NCBI GenBank assembly: GCA_030035585.1
Contig: CM057481.1
Coordinates: 57,049,128-57,113,127 of the forward strand
From: Dugong dugon
Lineage: Eukaryota > Chordata > Mammalia > Sirenia > Dugongidae
Length of the DNA: 64,000 nt
Reading direction: 5' to 3'
Made by a program: the position numbers and the translations under genes. Below are positions 44,896 to 56,699 of the stretch, in pieces. Numbering within the stretch: position 1 is the stretch's first letter; each line of letters opens with the position of its first letter. The notes beneath the pieces are model-generated. The model ran no database searches. It had not been told where the DNA came from and saw only the letters and a list, made by a program, of their open reading frames with translations.

Positions 44896-47860
44896 AGAAA
44901 TGTATTTGTTGCAATTGCCTTGATTTTTTAACCAGTCTCAATTGATCCTCCTTAATTTTTCACGTAGTTTTACCCTCAAGTCAGTTAGGAACAAACCCGG
45001 GACAAAACCACCCATTTTCTTTCAACTCTGAGCCCTCAGCCTTGATACGTGGTGCAGACTAGGCACTACCTTAGTCCTCAGTTTATGCCTAACATTTGTA
45101 CCCAGTACACTCTCAGTGTAGTCATACCTACCCATCTGCCTCTTCCAACACCATTAATTCCTGTCTCCTAAATCTCACACACAACTCTCCATATCCAAGT
45201 GACAGTTTTTTCAGCGCCCCTTCACTGGGAAGTGGAATCATTACCTGGGGTTGTGGTCACTCACTATAGAAAGAACCATCACAAGTGATGATTTTCCCAA
45301 AGCCTCCCCCTGCTTTTTCAAAATAATGCTTAAAATGAATCTCTAAGTTACCCTAGGATTAAGGAATAATCTGGAAGAAAACAAATTGAATAAAAGGCTT
45401 GCCTACCTAGAAATCAAGAAAGTTCTTGATCACAGAACAGGCAGCAAAAAGAGAACAAAGATCCAGAAATTTCCAATGGAGGAAGAAAAAAGGTACTACA
45501 CAGGAAGAAAAGCATTCCTGAGTGTGTATGTATGCTTACATATTCATATAAACATCTAAAATATTATAAAAATTGATGTTAACTCTCGTTATCCAAGGGA
45601 GGAGAACAGTGTTCACACTAACTTCCTGTTCTGTTGAAGATTATTACTTTTACAATGTATTATTATTATTTAAAACAAAAAGAAAAGTACTATAGTAAAT
45701 TGTTCTGCAAAAATAGGGACCACAGTCTATTCTTAGCCCTTTTGCTCCAGGCCTGGAAATCTTTCCAGATTTTCTTAGTTTTGTATTTTTTGGACAGAGT
45801 AATGTCTTTGAAAGCTTATGCTGTATATTAATTTCTGTAAAAATAACATTTCTACATCAAGTATTAAATTCTTGGGCTTTTCATTACTTTTCAGAACATT
45901 TCAGTATAGCGAGTTCTATTTCCCCTTTTCCAAGGAAAATTACTCTTTGCATATGCTGCCGCTAGAGCAGGAAACACTCTTGTCTCCAAATTGCCTTTTT
46001 CATTTTTTCTGTTGTGTTACAGCACAACCTTCTGTGTATAGCATACAAATGATAGGTGGTACAGATATTGAGGGCTTGCATGCATAACAAATATGGTTTC
46101 ATTTTGGTAGCTGGTAAGTATTTCATAATGCAAGAGTAGAAAATGGGGCAATTTGAATATTTTGGGAGGCTTCAAAATATATTCACTGTGCATGCATATA
46201 CATATTTACATATAATTTTCAACACTCTTATTTATAAACAAATAGCCAAAAAGGCAATTATTTGTATGTAGCCAATGTGACACTGTCAATGGTTTGGAAA
46301 ATATAAGCTAGTTAACCAACGCATTACTGTAAAATAGAAAATATAAGTAAGGTATAGCAGCTATTTGAAATATAAGCCACTGAAGATAGAGTAGTTCCCT
46401 CAGAATCAAATCTAGGAGCTATGTTCAGCTAGAATTCCTCTAGATTTTTTGTAGTATCTAAAAGACCATGAAATTATGAACTCTTTGAAAATGCCATTTT
46501 AGAGTAGGGCATGGGCCAGTACTTTTCTATAAAAGGAACAGGCAACTCAAAACCAACCTATTCCTTATGATTTTACATTTTAATTCCTAGGAATGTTCTG
46601 TTAGTTGGGCTGCAGCTTCTATCTAATGCAGTTATTCATTTGAATCACAAAAGGTAATACCGGTAGAGAGTGGTAGAATAAACCTAATGAGCCCTTTACT
46701 GTCAGAATCTCAGTTGAAGTCAAGGATTTAAGACTACTCCAAGAAGTATAAAGAGGAAGGAGACATACTACAGGATGGGCAGTTTTTGCGAGTGAAGGCG
46801 TCCTGTGTGTGTGACGGTTGCAGCTGATGCTCCATCAGTGCCCATCCTGCTAAAACAGTGAATGAAAATGACTAATCTACAATTTACATCCCCTTTTCAG
46901 TCTATCAACAGAACATTATTAAAACCAGTCGGCCAAAACCCATTAGAACAGCACTCACGTATGAAACAATGCACAGGTCTGCTTGTTCTCCATTTTTATG
47001 CACTGCTACAGGACTATAAATATTCATCGTAATGTAACTGAAAATTATTGAAGTGAGAAAAAAGAGAAACAGGGAAGCCATTTGCTTCAATTCATAAACA
47101 GCATCTGTTAGGAAGTTATTCATAGATTGCTTCAGGGCCTGCTGAGCAGCAAGCCCACGGAAAGGATGCCATTGCAAGCAAATTGGTGCAAACGGCATGG
47201 AGATGCTATTAGACATGATTCACTGACAGCCAGGGAGAATGATCAGGCACTGGATTGTTTTATGTGTTCTTTTATCACTGGGACACAGAACTACCCTCCA
47301 GCCAAAGTCTCACACAGTTCAAATTAGAAGAGCAACCTTCTAAGTCCATTAATGCCTAACTAGTGGCAAGAGAAAGTTAGAGGAGGCAGCCACGCTCAGC
47401 TGATAGGGCTTGTTCCTCAGCCCACACCTGAGGTGGACTTCTAATCCCGCCTTCACAACCTGGCAGATTTGAACATTCCTGGTAATGCATTGTCCGTCAA
47501 AAATTCAAAAGTAAAGAAAAAGTTTCCAGAGGGCTGAAGCTAAATTGGTGGTACATTAGCCCTGAAAAGAGTGAAACTGAATGCTTACCAATTACCAAAC
47601 CAATGCTAAGAAGAAAAATTAGCAGGGAACTCTCCGATCTGGCATGAGTGGCGAAGTCTTATTTCATCAAAAAATTGGATTTATGGTTTCCTTGTCAAAG
47701 CCCCAAATTCAGTTCAAAGGAAATAAACAGCAAGAGCTTTCAAATGTGAAGCGATCATGGGTTGATTTAGTAACTGTTTATACTTGCATATTGATTTATC
47801 TGTTTTGGTTAAAAGGCGTCATAAAGACTGAGTAAGAAAATATTTATCTCAGATTTTTGG
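44896..47860. other. Repeat-poor single-copy stretch, about 3 kb
   Basis: This is the longest part of the window in which I recognise no mobile element. The 103-codon minus-strand frame 46905-47216 and its overlapping plus frame 47127-47327 have no domain I know, no evident splice context and no start context that separates them from chance. The base composition at 46860-47330 is balanced and complex, which would fit a conserved non-coding element, but that cannot be tested here. Confidence 0.45.
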
Positions 47861-47861
47861 G

Positions 47862-47885
47862 TTTTTTTTTTTTTTTTTTTTTTTT
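47862..47885. repeat. Poly-T tract
   Basis: Unbroken run of T of roughly 24 bases. No retroelement is recognised next to it, so its origin is unknown. Confidence 0.9.
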
Positions 47886-48029
47886 GGCAATGTTGAATGT
47901 CACCCGCTTCAGGGTGAACCTACTGATCAATCTTAATATTATCAAAAGAGAGGCAACCAGATACAATATGGCTCCTAATATAAGGCAATGGCAAAGTTAT
48001 ACCATCTCCCATGAAAGACCCTTGTACAT

Positions 48030-48070
<41 letters not shown>
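48030..48070. repeat. (CA)n microsatellite, about 20 units
   Basis: Uninterrupted CA dinucleotides over about 40 bp, long enough to be length-variable between individuals. Confidence 0.97.
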
Positions 48071-48073
<3 letters not shown>

Positions 48074-48741
48074 CCTAAATCAGATTGGGTGTTTAGATGT
48101 AATTACCACTTTATAGAAAAAACAGGGGACAGGAGAACACATTAATAACACCATGGAAGTGCAATCAGCAAAATCCAGGCTTGAAAAGCTCTGCAGGACA
48201 AGTGACTAGGTTTCTCCAATAAGGAAATTGCAAAGAAAATAAAGGAGTTGGGGAAAAGAAGGGAAAATCTTAGGTTAAAAGAGACTTAAGGGATATAGCA
48301 ACAAAACGTAGGATGTAGACCTCATTGGGATTCTTGTTTAAATAAACCAACTACACGTGTATGTTTGTGTATGTATGTGGGTGTGTGTATAATGAAGCTA
48401 TCTGATAAATTTGAACACTGGATACTTGACAGTTTTAAGCAATTACTGTCAATATTTTTAGGGCTCATAATGGCATTGTGGTTGTATTTTTAAAGAGCTC
48501 TTATCTTTTAGAGACACATATTGAAGTATTTGCTTCAACATTTATTAAGTGCCTACAATGAATACAACACCTGCTAGATGTCATTAAAAAAATCCAGTTG
48601 GTGATGAAAGGAGGAGGTAAGGATATAGAATAAACAAAATTGGGCATGGCTTGATAATTAATGAAGCTGAGTAATGGGAACATAGGGATTCATTATCGCA
48701 TTCTCTTTGCTCTTTGAAATCTCCCACATTAAATTTTTATA
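48071..48741. other. No gene; faint L2/MIR-like remnant
   Basis: Around 48540-48600 'cattaagtgcctacaatga'-type wording (seen from 48541) resembles an antisense L2 or MIR end. A similar stretch is at 55960-56005. A TG-rich patch lies at 48360-48390. Confidence 0.35.
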
Positions 48742-51700
48742 CCCCCACGTGTCTGTCAGTTTGTCATACTGTGGGGCTTGCATGTTGCTGTGATGCTGGA
48801 AGCTATGCCACCAGTATTCAGATGTCAGTAAGGTCACCCATGGTGGATAGGTTTCAGCTGAGCTTCTAGACTAAGACAGACTAGGAAGGACCTGGCAGTC
48901 TACTTCTGAAGACCTTATGAATAGCAGCGGAACATTGTCTGATATAGTGCTGACAGGTGAGCCCCCAAGTTGGAAGGCACTCAAAAGACAACTGTGGAAG
49001 AGCCACCTCCTCAAAGTAGAGTTGACCTTGATTATGTGGATGGAGTTAAGCTTTCGGGAACTTCATTGGCTGATGTGGCATGACTCAAAATGAGAAGAAA
49101 TAGCTGCAAATATCCATTAATGATCAGAACATGGAATGTACGAAGTATGAATCTAGGAAAATGGGAAATCGTCAAAAATGAAATGGAATGCATAACATCA
49201 ATACCATAGGAATTAATGAGCTGAAATGGACTGGTATTGGCCATTTTGAGTCAGACAATCATATGGTCTACTATGCTGGGAATGACGACTTGAAGAGGAA
49301 TGGCGTTTCATTCATCGTCAAAAAGAACATTTCTAGATCTATCCTGAAGTACAATGCTGTCAGTCATAGGTTAATATCCATAAGCCTACAAGAAAGATCA
49401 GTTAATACGATCATTATTCAAATTTATGCACCAACTACTAAGGCCAAAGACATTGAAAATTTTTACCAGTTTCTGCAGTCTGAAACCGATCAAACATGCA
49501 ATTAGTGCGCGTTGATAATTACTGGTGATTGGAATGCAAAAGTTGGAAACAAAGAAGAAGGATCGGTAGTTGGAAAGTATGGCCTTAGTGATAGAAATGT
49601 GCTAGAGATCTCATGATAGAATTTTGCAAGACCAATGACTTCTTCATTGAAAATACCTTTTTTCACCAATGTAAATGGCGACTATACACAGACCTCGCCA
49701 GATGGAATACACAGGAATGAAATCGTCTACTTCTGTGGAAAATGACAATAGAAAAGCTAAATATCATCAGTCAGAACAAGGCCAGGGGCCAACTGCGGAA
49801 CAGGCCATCAATTGCTCATATGCAAGTTCAAGTTGAAACTGAAGAAAACTAGAGCAAGTCCACGAGAGCCCAAGTACAACCTTGACTATATCCTACCTGA
49901 ATTTGGAGACCATCTCAAGAATAGATTTGAAGTGTTGAACACTAATGACCGAAGACCAGGCAAGTTGTGGAATGATATCATACATGAAGAAAGCAAAAGG
50001 TCATTAAAAAGATGGGAAATAAAGAAAAGACCAAAATGGATGTCAGAAGAGACTCCAAAACTTGCTCTTGAACGTCTAGTAGCTAAAGCAAAAGGAAGAA
50101 ATGATGAAGTAAAAGAACTGAACAGAAGATTTCAAAGGCAGCTCGAGAAGACAAAATAAAGTATTATAATGACACATGCAAAGAGCTGGAAATAGAAAAC
50201 CAAAATGGAAGAATACGCTCGGCATTTCCCAAGTTGAAAGAACTGAAGAAGAAATTCAAGCCTTGAGTTGCAATAGTGAAGGATTCTATGGCAAAATATT
50301 AAATGACACAGGAAGCATCAAAAGAAGATGGAAGGAATACACAAAGTCACTATACCAAAAAGAATTGGTCGATGTTCAGCCATTTCAAGAGGTAACATAT
50401 GATCAGCAACCGATGGTACTGAAGGAAGAAGTCCAAACTGCACTGAAGGCATTGGTGAAAAACAAGGCTCCAGGAATTGACGGAATATCGATTGAGATGT
50501 TTCAGCAAACATATGCAGCACTGGAAGTGATCATTTGTCTATGCCAAGAAATTTAGAAGACAGCTACCTGGCCAACCGACTGGAAGAGATCCATATTTAT
50601 GCCTATTCCCAAGAAAGGTGATCACTGAATGTGGAACATCATTAAGATCACACGCAAGTAAAATTTTGCTGAAGATCATTTAAAAGTGGTTGCAGCAGTA
50701 TATCAACAGGGAACTTCCAGGAATTCAGGCTGGATTCAGAAAAGGATGTGGAACCAGGGATATCATTGCTGATGTCATATGGATCCTGTCTGAAAGCAGA
50801 GAATACCAGAAAGATGTTTACCTGTGTTTTATTGACTATGCAAAGGCAATGGACTGTGTGGATCATAACAAATTATGGATAACATTGCAAAGAGTGGGAA
50901 TTCCAGAACACTTAACTGTGCCAGTGAAGAATCTGTACATAGATCAAGAGGCCATTGTCTGAACAGAACAAGGGGATACCGCGTGGTTTAAAGTCAGGAA
51001 AGGTGTGTGTCAGGGTTGTATCCTTTCACCATACCTATTCAATCTGTATGCTGAGCAAATAATCCTAGAAGCTGAACTATATGAAGAAGAACGGGGTATC
51101 AGGATTGGAGGAAGACTCATTAACAACCTGCGTTATGCAGATGACACAACCTTACTTGCTGAAAGTGACCAGGACTTAAAGCACTTACCGATGAAGATCA
51201 AAGACCACAGCCTTCAGTATGTATTACACCTCAACATAAAGAAAACAAAAATTCTCACAACTGGACCAATAAGTAACATCATGATAAATGCAGAAAATAT
51301 TGAAGTTGTCAAGGTTTTCATTTCACTTGGATCCACAATCAACATCCATGGAAGCAGCAGTAAAGACATCAGACGATGCATTGCCTTGGGCAAATCTGCT
51401 GCAAAAGATCTCTTTAAAGTACTGAAAAGCAAAGCTGTCACCTTGAAGACTAAGGTGCGCCTGACCCAAGCCATGGTGTTTTTAATTGCATCATATGCAT
51501 GCAAAAGCTGGACAATGAATAAGAAGAACTGATGCCTTTGAATTGTGGTGTTGGTGAAGAATATTGAATATACACCATGGACTGCCAAAAGAATGAAGAA
51601 ATCTGTTTTGGAAGAAGTACAACCAGAATGCTCCTTAGAAGCAAGGATGGTGAGACTACATCTTGCATACTTTGGACATACTGTTAGCAGGGATAAGTCC

Positions 51701-51887
51701 CTGGAGAAGGACATCATGCTTGGTAAAGTACAAGGTCATCGAGAAAGAGGAAGATCCTCAACAAGATGGATTGACATTGTGGCTGCAACAATGAGCTCAA
51801 CTATGACACAGGACTGGGCAGTGTTTTGTTCTATAGTACACAGGGTCGCTGTGAGTCAAAACCAACATGATGGCACCTAACAACAAG
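48742..51887 (+). mobile_element. RTE (BovB-like) LINE, nearly full length, about 3.15 kb (copy D)
   Basis: Order: 5' UTR (48742 to about 49095), endonuclease region, reverse transcriptase, C-terminal region, and a 3' tail ending 'ggcacctaacaacaa'. Flanked by the 8-bp direct repeat 'tttttata' (48734-48741 and 51888-51895), taken as target duplication. The start 'gtctgtcagtttg' agrees with the heads of the compact derivatives at 6247 and 38803, which supports it as the true 5' end. It is the reference copy for the other RTE pieces in the window, but the coding sequence is broken. Confidence 0.9.
49095..51880 (+). pseudogene. Broken RTE ORF (AP endonuclease plus reverse transcriptase)
   Basis: Frames in order: 49188-49505 (endonuclease, with 'INELKWTG' and 'YAPTTKAKD'); 49812-50159 (linker); 50176-50556 (start of the reverse transcriptase, 'NKAPGIDGI'); 50690-50962 ('GFRKGCGTRDII', fingers and palm); 51005-51532, with the YADD motif intact at 51134-51145; and 51545-51880 (C-terminal segment with 'GRSSTRWIDIV'). 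At least five breaks separate them. In RTE elements the single ORF nicks DNA and reverse-transcribes from the nick; this copy cannot be translated whole. Confidence 0.9.
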
Positions 51888-51913
51888 TTTTTATAACTTT
51901 ACAGTTAACTTCA

Positions 51914-52106
51914 GAGGCCCTGGTGGCGTAGTGGTTAAGTGCTCAGCTGCTAACCAAAAGGTTGGTGGTTTGAACCCATCAGCTGCTCCACGGGAGAAAG
52001 ATGTGGCAGTCTGCTTCCATAGAGACTACAGCCTTGGAAACCCTATTGGTAGTTCTACTCTGTCCTACAAGGTCGCTGTGAGTCAAAATCAACTTGACAG
52101 CAATGG
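51914..52106 (+). mobile_element. RTE-tailed SINE (long form)
   Basis: 'gccctggtggcgtagtggtt' head, 'gggagaaagatgtggcagtc' body and 'gtcgctgtgagtcaaaatca' tail. The duplicated 'agttaacttc' lies at about 51903 and 52111. It is only about 30 bp downstream of RTE copy D. Confidence 0.88.
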
Positions 52107-52109
52107 CTT

Positions 52110-52742
52110 TATAGTTAACTTCTCCAGTGTTTTGTTGAAGTTGGGTGTTACTGGCTCATGAGAGCTGTTTATTAAATTTTTAGAAATACTGTGAGCCTAT
52201 TGTTAAACCATTGGTCATAGTTTGAAATCAGTCATGGTGGGAGTATTCACACGAGGAAAATCAGCTAAAACTACAAATCAGGGTTTTGTTTTTTTCCTGA
52301 AGAGTTGATTGCTAAACATTTACCAGCACACCACTGCTTATGACCCCGATGTCCAATGCACAAAACTATATCTATTTGTGTGTGTGTGTCTGTGTGTAAA
52401 CAGGACCACTTTTTCAGCAATAGTAAAAGCTGGCTTTTCTCTACCCACTCCCCCATGATTTTTTTTTTAATGATTTCAGATCCCAAGGTTTGGTGATCCA
52501 CGGGCCCACCCCATAACATTCCACATGGGATCCAATCATTCTTTCCTTCAATAAATCTTTCCTGTTCCTCTTCCTATCAAAACCTATCCAACCTGTGGTG
52601 CTTTTTCCTCAGACCCTGCTCTGATATACACAGTGCTCAGATGATCAGATTAACTGGGCTGTAAGTATGAAAAAGCCTGAATCCCTCAGAAATAATTTTC
52701 TCTGGAAAATTCTGGACTTTCAGCAGGCTTTATATTCTTGGG
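52110..52742. other. No gene; short TG tract
   Basis: Single-copy sequence with a (TG)n patch at about 52376-52398. The minus-strand frame 52271-52519 crosses this patch and is accidental. Confidence 0.45.
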
Positions 52743-52744
52743 TA

Positions 52745-55140
52745 CAAGCATACCTTTTTTTATTGCACTTCACTTTATTATGCTTCACAGATATTGCATT
52801 TTTTACAAATTGAAGATTTGTGGCAACCCTGTGTCATGCAAGTTTATTGGCACAATTTTTCCAACATTATGTGCTCACGTCGTGTCTCTGTGACACATTT
52901 TGGTAATCTCGCAATATTTCAGATTTTTAAATTATTATTATATCTGTTATGGTGATCTGTGATCATTGATCTTTGATGTTATTATTGTAATTGTTTTGGG
53001 GCACCATGAGCCATGCTCATGTATGATGGCAACCTTAATTGGTAAATGTTGTATATATTCTGACTGTTCCACTGACAGGCCATTCCCTCATCTCACTCCC
53101 TCTCCTCAGGCCACCCTATTCCTTGAGACACAACAATATCGAAATTAGGCCAGTTAATAACCCTATAATGGCCTCTAAGTGTTCAAATGAAAGGAGGAGT
53201 TGCACATCTCTCACTTTAAATCGAAAGCTAGAAATGATTAAGCTTAGTGAGAAAGACATGTTGAAAGCTGAGATAGGCTGAAAGCGAGGCATCTGGTGCC
53301 AAACAGTGAGCCAAGTTGTGAATGCAAAGGAAAAGTTCTTGAAGGAAGTCAAAAGTGCTACTCCAGGGAACACGTGAATGATAAGAAAGTGAAACAGCCT
53401 TATTGCTGATATCAAAAAAGTTTTAGTGGTCTGGGAAGAAGATCAAGCCTGCCACAACATTCCCTTAAGCCAAAGCCTAAGCCAAACCAAGGTCCTAACT
53501 GTCTTCAATTGTATGAAGGCTGAGTGAGGTGAGGAAGCTGCAGAAGAAAAGTGTGGAGCTAGCAGAGGTTGGTTCATGAGGTTTAAGGAAAGAATCCATC
53601 TCCATAATATAAAAGTGCAAGGTGAAGCAGCAAGTGCTGATGTAGAAGCTGCAGCAAATTATCCAGAAGATCTAGCTAAGATAATTGATGAAGGTGCCTA
53701 CATGAAACAACAGGTTTTCAATGTAGAGGAAACAGCCTTATATTGGAAGAAGATGCCGTCTAAGTCTTTCGTATCTAGAGAAGAGAAGTCAATGCCTGGC
53801 TTCAAATCTTCAAAGGACAGGCCAACTCTCCTCTTAGGGGCTAGTACAGCTTATGATTTTAAGTTGAAGCCAATGCTCGTTTACCGTTCCAGTAATCCTA
53901 GGGCCCTTAAGAATTATGCTAAATCTACTCTACCTGTGCTCTATAAACGAACAACAAAGACTGGATGCAGCATATCTGTTTACAACATGGTTTACTGACT
54001 ATTTCAAGCCCACTGCTGAGACCTATTGCTCAGAAAAAAAGATTCCTTTCAAAATATTACTCCTCATTGACAATGCACCTGGTCACACAAGAGCTTTGAT
54101 GGAGATGTTCAAGGAGATTCACGTTGTTTTCATGCCTGCTAATACAACATCCATTCTGCAGCCCATGGATCAAGGAGTAATTTCTACTTTCCAGTCTTAC
54201 TATTTAAGAAAGACATTTTTGTAAGGCTATAGCTGCCATAGATAGTGATACCTTTGATGGATCTGGGCAAAGTAAATCGAAAACCTTCTGGAAAGGATTC
54301 ACAATTTTAGATGCCATTAAGAAGATTTGTGATTCACAAAAGGAGATGAAAATATCAGCATTAACAGGAGTTTGGAAGAAGTTGATTCCAACCCTCATGG
54401 ATGACTTTGAAGGGTCCAAGGCTTCAGTGGAGGAAGTAACTGCAGATGTGGTGGAAATAGCAAGAGAACTAGAGTTAGAAGTGGAGCCTGAAGATGTGAC
54501 TGAATTGCTGAAATCTCATGATAAAAATTTAACAGATGAGGAGTTGCTTCTTAGGGATGAGCAAAGAAAATGGTTTCTTGAGATGGAATCCACTCCTGGT
54601 GAAGATGCTGTGAACATTGTTGAAATGACAACAAAGGATTGAGAATGTTGCATAAACTTAGTTGATAAAGCAGTGGCAGGGTTTGAGAGGATTGACTCCA
54701 ATTTTGAAAGAAGTTCTACTGTGAGTAAAGCGCTATTAAACAGCAACAAATGCTACAGAGAATCTTTTGTGAAAGGAAGAGTCAAACTTATTGTTGTATT
54801 TTTTAAAGAAATTGCCAATGCCACCCCAACCTTCAGCAACCACCACTCTGCTCAGTCAGCAGCCATCAACATTGAGGCAAGACCCTCCACCAGCAAAAAG
54901 ATCATGACTCACTGAAGGCTCCGATGATGGTTAGCATTTTTTAGCAAATAAAGTATTTTTAAATTAATGTGCGTACATTGATTTTTTAGACCTAATGCTA
55001 TTGACACTTAATAGACTACCGTATCTTGTAAACATAACTTTTATATGCACCGGGAAACCAAAAAATTCATGTGATATTGTGATATTCTCTTTATTGCAAT
55101 AGTCTGAAGCCGAATGTACTATATCTCCAAGGTATGCCTG
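52745..55140 (+). mobile_element. Tigger1 DNA transposon, end-to-end copy, 2,396 bp
   Basis: The left end 'caagcatacctttttttatt' and the right end 'ctccaaggtatgcctg' form the inverted terminal repeats. TA dinucleotides flank both ends exactly (52743-52744 and 55141-55142), as expected of pogo/Tigger integration. The length agrees with the known Tigger1 of about 2.4 kb, so both ends and the interior are retained. A SINE begins immediately after the right TA. Confidence 0.95.
53168..54934 (+). pseudogene. Tigger1 transposase (pogo family), inactivated
   Basis: The start MASKCS at 53168 agrees with the family. The N-terminal helix-turn-helix (CENP-B type) begins in the first 40 codons and ends at an in-frame stop near 53279. 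The DDE domain is split between frames 53576-53998 and 53916-54224. The first catalytic site reads '[10 protein letters not shown]' with Glu at 53726-53728 where the family has Asp. The second, 'LLIDNAPGH' near 54069, is intact. C-terminal frames are 54346-54642 and 54673-54915. Several frameshifts and stops confirm it is dead. Overlapping minus-strand frames are shadows. Confidence 0.92.
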
Positions 55141-55142
55141 TA

Positions 55143-55295
55143 GGAGCCCTGGTGGGACAGCAGTTAGGAACACAGGTTTCAAACCAAAAGGTTGGCAGTT
55201 CAAATCTACTAGCTGCTGCTTGGAAACCCTATGGGATGGTTCTAGTCTGTCCTGTAGGGTTGCTTGAGTCAGAATGGAGTTGATGGCTTTTATGA
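55143..55295 (+). mobile_element. RTE-tailed SINE (short form)
   Basis: 'ggagccctggtgggacagca' head, 'cttggaaaccctatgggatg' body and 'gggttgcttgagtcagaatg' tail. It abuts the Tigger1 right TA. Confidence 0.85.
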
Positions 55296-55328
55296 CCATA
55301 ATTTTATACTTCTAAAACTCTTTCAAAG

Positions 55329-55500
55329 AATCCTGATGGAGTAGTGGTTAAAGCGCTTGGCTGCTAATCGAAACATCGGCAGTTCAAGCCCACCAGCCAC
55401 TCCCCAGGAGAAAGATGTGGTAGTCTGCTTCCATAAAGATTTACAGCCTTTGAAACCTTACGGGGCAGGCAACAGGTTTGGATTTTTTTTTTTTTTTGTT
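55329..55500 (+). mobile_element. RTE-tailed SINE (long form) lacking most of the tail
   Basis: 'gaatcctgatggagtagtgg' head and 'ggagaaagatgtggtagtct' body, then a jump from 'cttacggggcag' to 'gcaacaggtttgg', so about 50 bp including the 'ctatgagtcgg' part is deleted. Ends in a T-run. Confidence 0.83.
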
Positions 55501-55559
55501 AAAGTTCTTTCATACACACTGGCTCGTTTATTTATTCTTGATATTTATTGAGTAACTTT

Positions 55560-55770
55560 GTATTATGTACAAGATAGAACCTCGTTAGCACATTGTCTTA
55601 TTAAATCCTCAGGAGAAAAATAAGAGCTAATAAAGGAACTGGAATTATCCTCTTCTGAGAAGAAAGAACATAAAAAACTGAGAGGGGTTAAGGGTTTTAT
55701 CTAAGGCTACCTGGCTAGTTAGAGACAAACTCAAGACCAAACTCTAAGAATTATTTTCTAGCATAATCCA
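55560..55770 (-). mobile_element. MIR SINE, antisense
   Basis: 'cattgtcttattaaatcctc', 'ttatcctcttctgagaag' and 'ggctacctggctagttag' match the antisense MIR order. Confidence 0.6.
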
Positions 55771-56460
55771 AGAATCTTTCTGCATATCACTAGTTCATCG
55801 ATTGGGTGAGCAAAGGGTATTTGCTCCTCTTCTCCAAATAAAGACTTGTGTAAACATCTTAACCACAAAAGGAAGGAATCCCAAAGGCATTTTTTTCTTC
55901 CCTACGTACATAGATGTAAAGGCAACTAACTGGTAGTTAAGTCCAATCCATAAACAGTTATTAAGTGCCTACACTGAATGCAGCACCTGGTAGATGTTAT
56001 CAGAAAATGAAAACATCCTAGGTTTTGAAAGAACGGGATGTTGGCTCCCTTAATTTGTGGTTAGCCTATACAGCCAAAAGGGTGTGTTTTGTTTGAAATG
56101 CTGTGATTTACAAAATTGTGTGATTGTCATTATTCCTTTCTTCATGGATTCCAACAGAAGCCATGCCAGGCTTACCTAGGAACTGTTTAGGAGGATAGAG
56201 CTGTTTGCCCCATTAACATCTAAATTTACTACATTTCATCATTCTCAAACTAGATGAGTAAGCCAAACAGTCCCATCAACGCTGTGGTTCCTTTTGCTTT
56301 TCCAGGATTATTAATTCTAGCTTGGCTCCTGCAACTGAGAAAATAGATAGGTACACCGGACAAGATGTGGTCTTCATGCTAAGACTGAATAAAGAAGGCG
56401 AATTCTGCCCCACTGTGCCCTCGACAGAAGTTTGGATGGAAATTAAGGGCTCCTTGTTGC
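55771..56460. other. No gene; faint L2/MIR-like remnant
   Basis: 55955-56010 repeats the wording seen at 48540-48585 ('ttaagtgcctaca', 'gtagatgt'), probably antisense L2. The rest is single-copy. Confidence 0.35.
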
Positions 56461-56462
56461 TC

Positions 56463-56668
56463 ACTGGAGTCCCTGGGTGGTGCAAATGATTAATATGTTC
56501 AGATGCTAACTGAAAGATTAGAGGTTTGAGTCCACTCAGAGATGCCTCAGAGGAAAGGCCTGGAAATCTACTTCTGAAAAATCAGCCATTGAATTCTATG
56601 GAACACAGTTCTACTCTGCACACACGGGGTTACTATGAGTCAGAGTCAACTCAACTGCAACTGGTGGT
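56463..56668 (+). mobile_element. Variant SINE: tRNA-like head, RTE 5' segment, RTE tail
   Basis: The head 'gtccctgggtggtgcaaatg' is tRNA-like with box-B-like 'gaggtttgagtcc' near 56521. The middle 'ctggaaatctacttctgaaa' through 'tcagccattgaattctatgg' matches the RTE 5' region at 38938-38985. The tail 'gttactatgagtcagagtca' is the RTE/SINE tail. It differs from the common SINEs in the head-body junction and is a distinct subfamily. Confidence 0.78.
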
Positions 56669-56699
56669 TGTTGCACATTACTTCCATTATCTCTTTTAG

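Noticed and set aside
46905-47216. 103-codon minus-strand frame in the repeat-poor block
   Set aside because: No recognisable domain and an opposite-strand frame overlaps it. Length is within chance for a 64-kb window, so it is not called as a gene.
51214-51717. 167-codon minus-strand frame
   Set aside because: Exact antisense of the RTE reverse-transcriptase coding region. It is a shadow frame.
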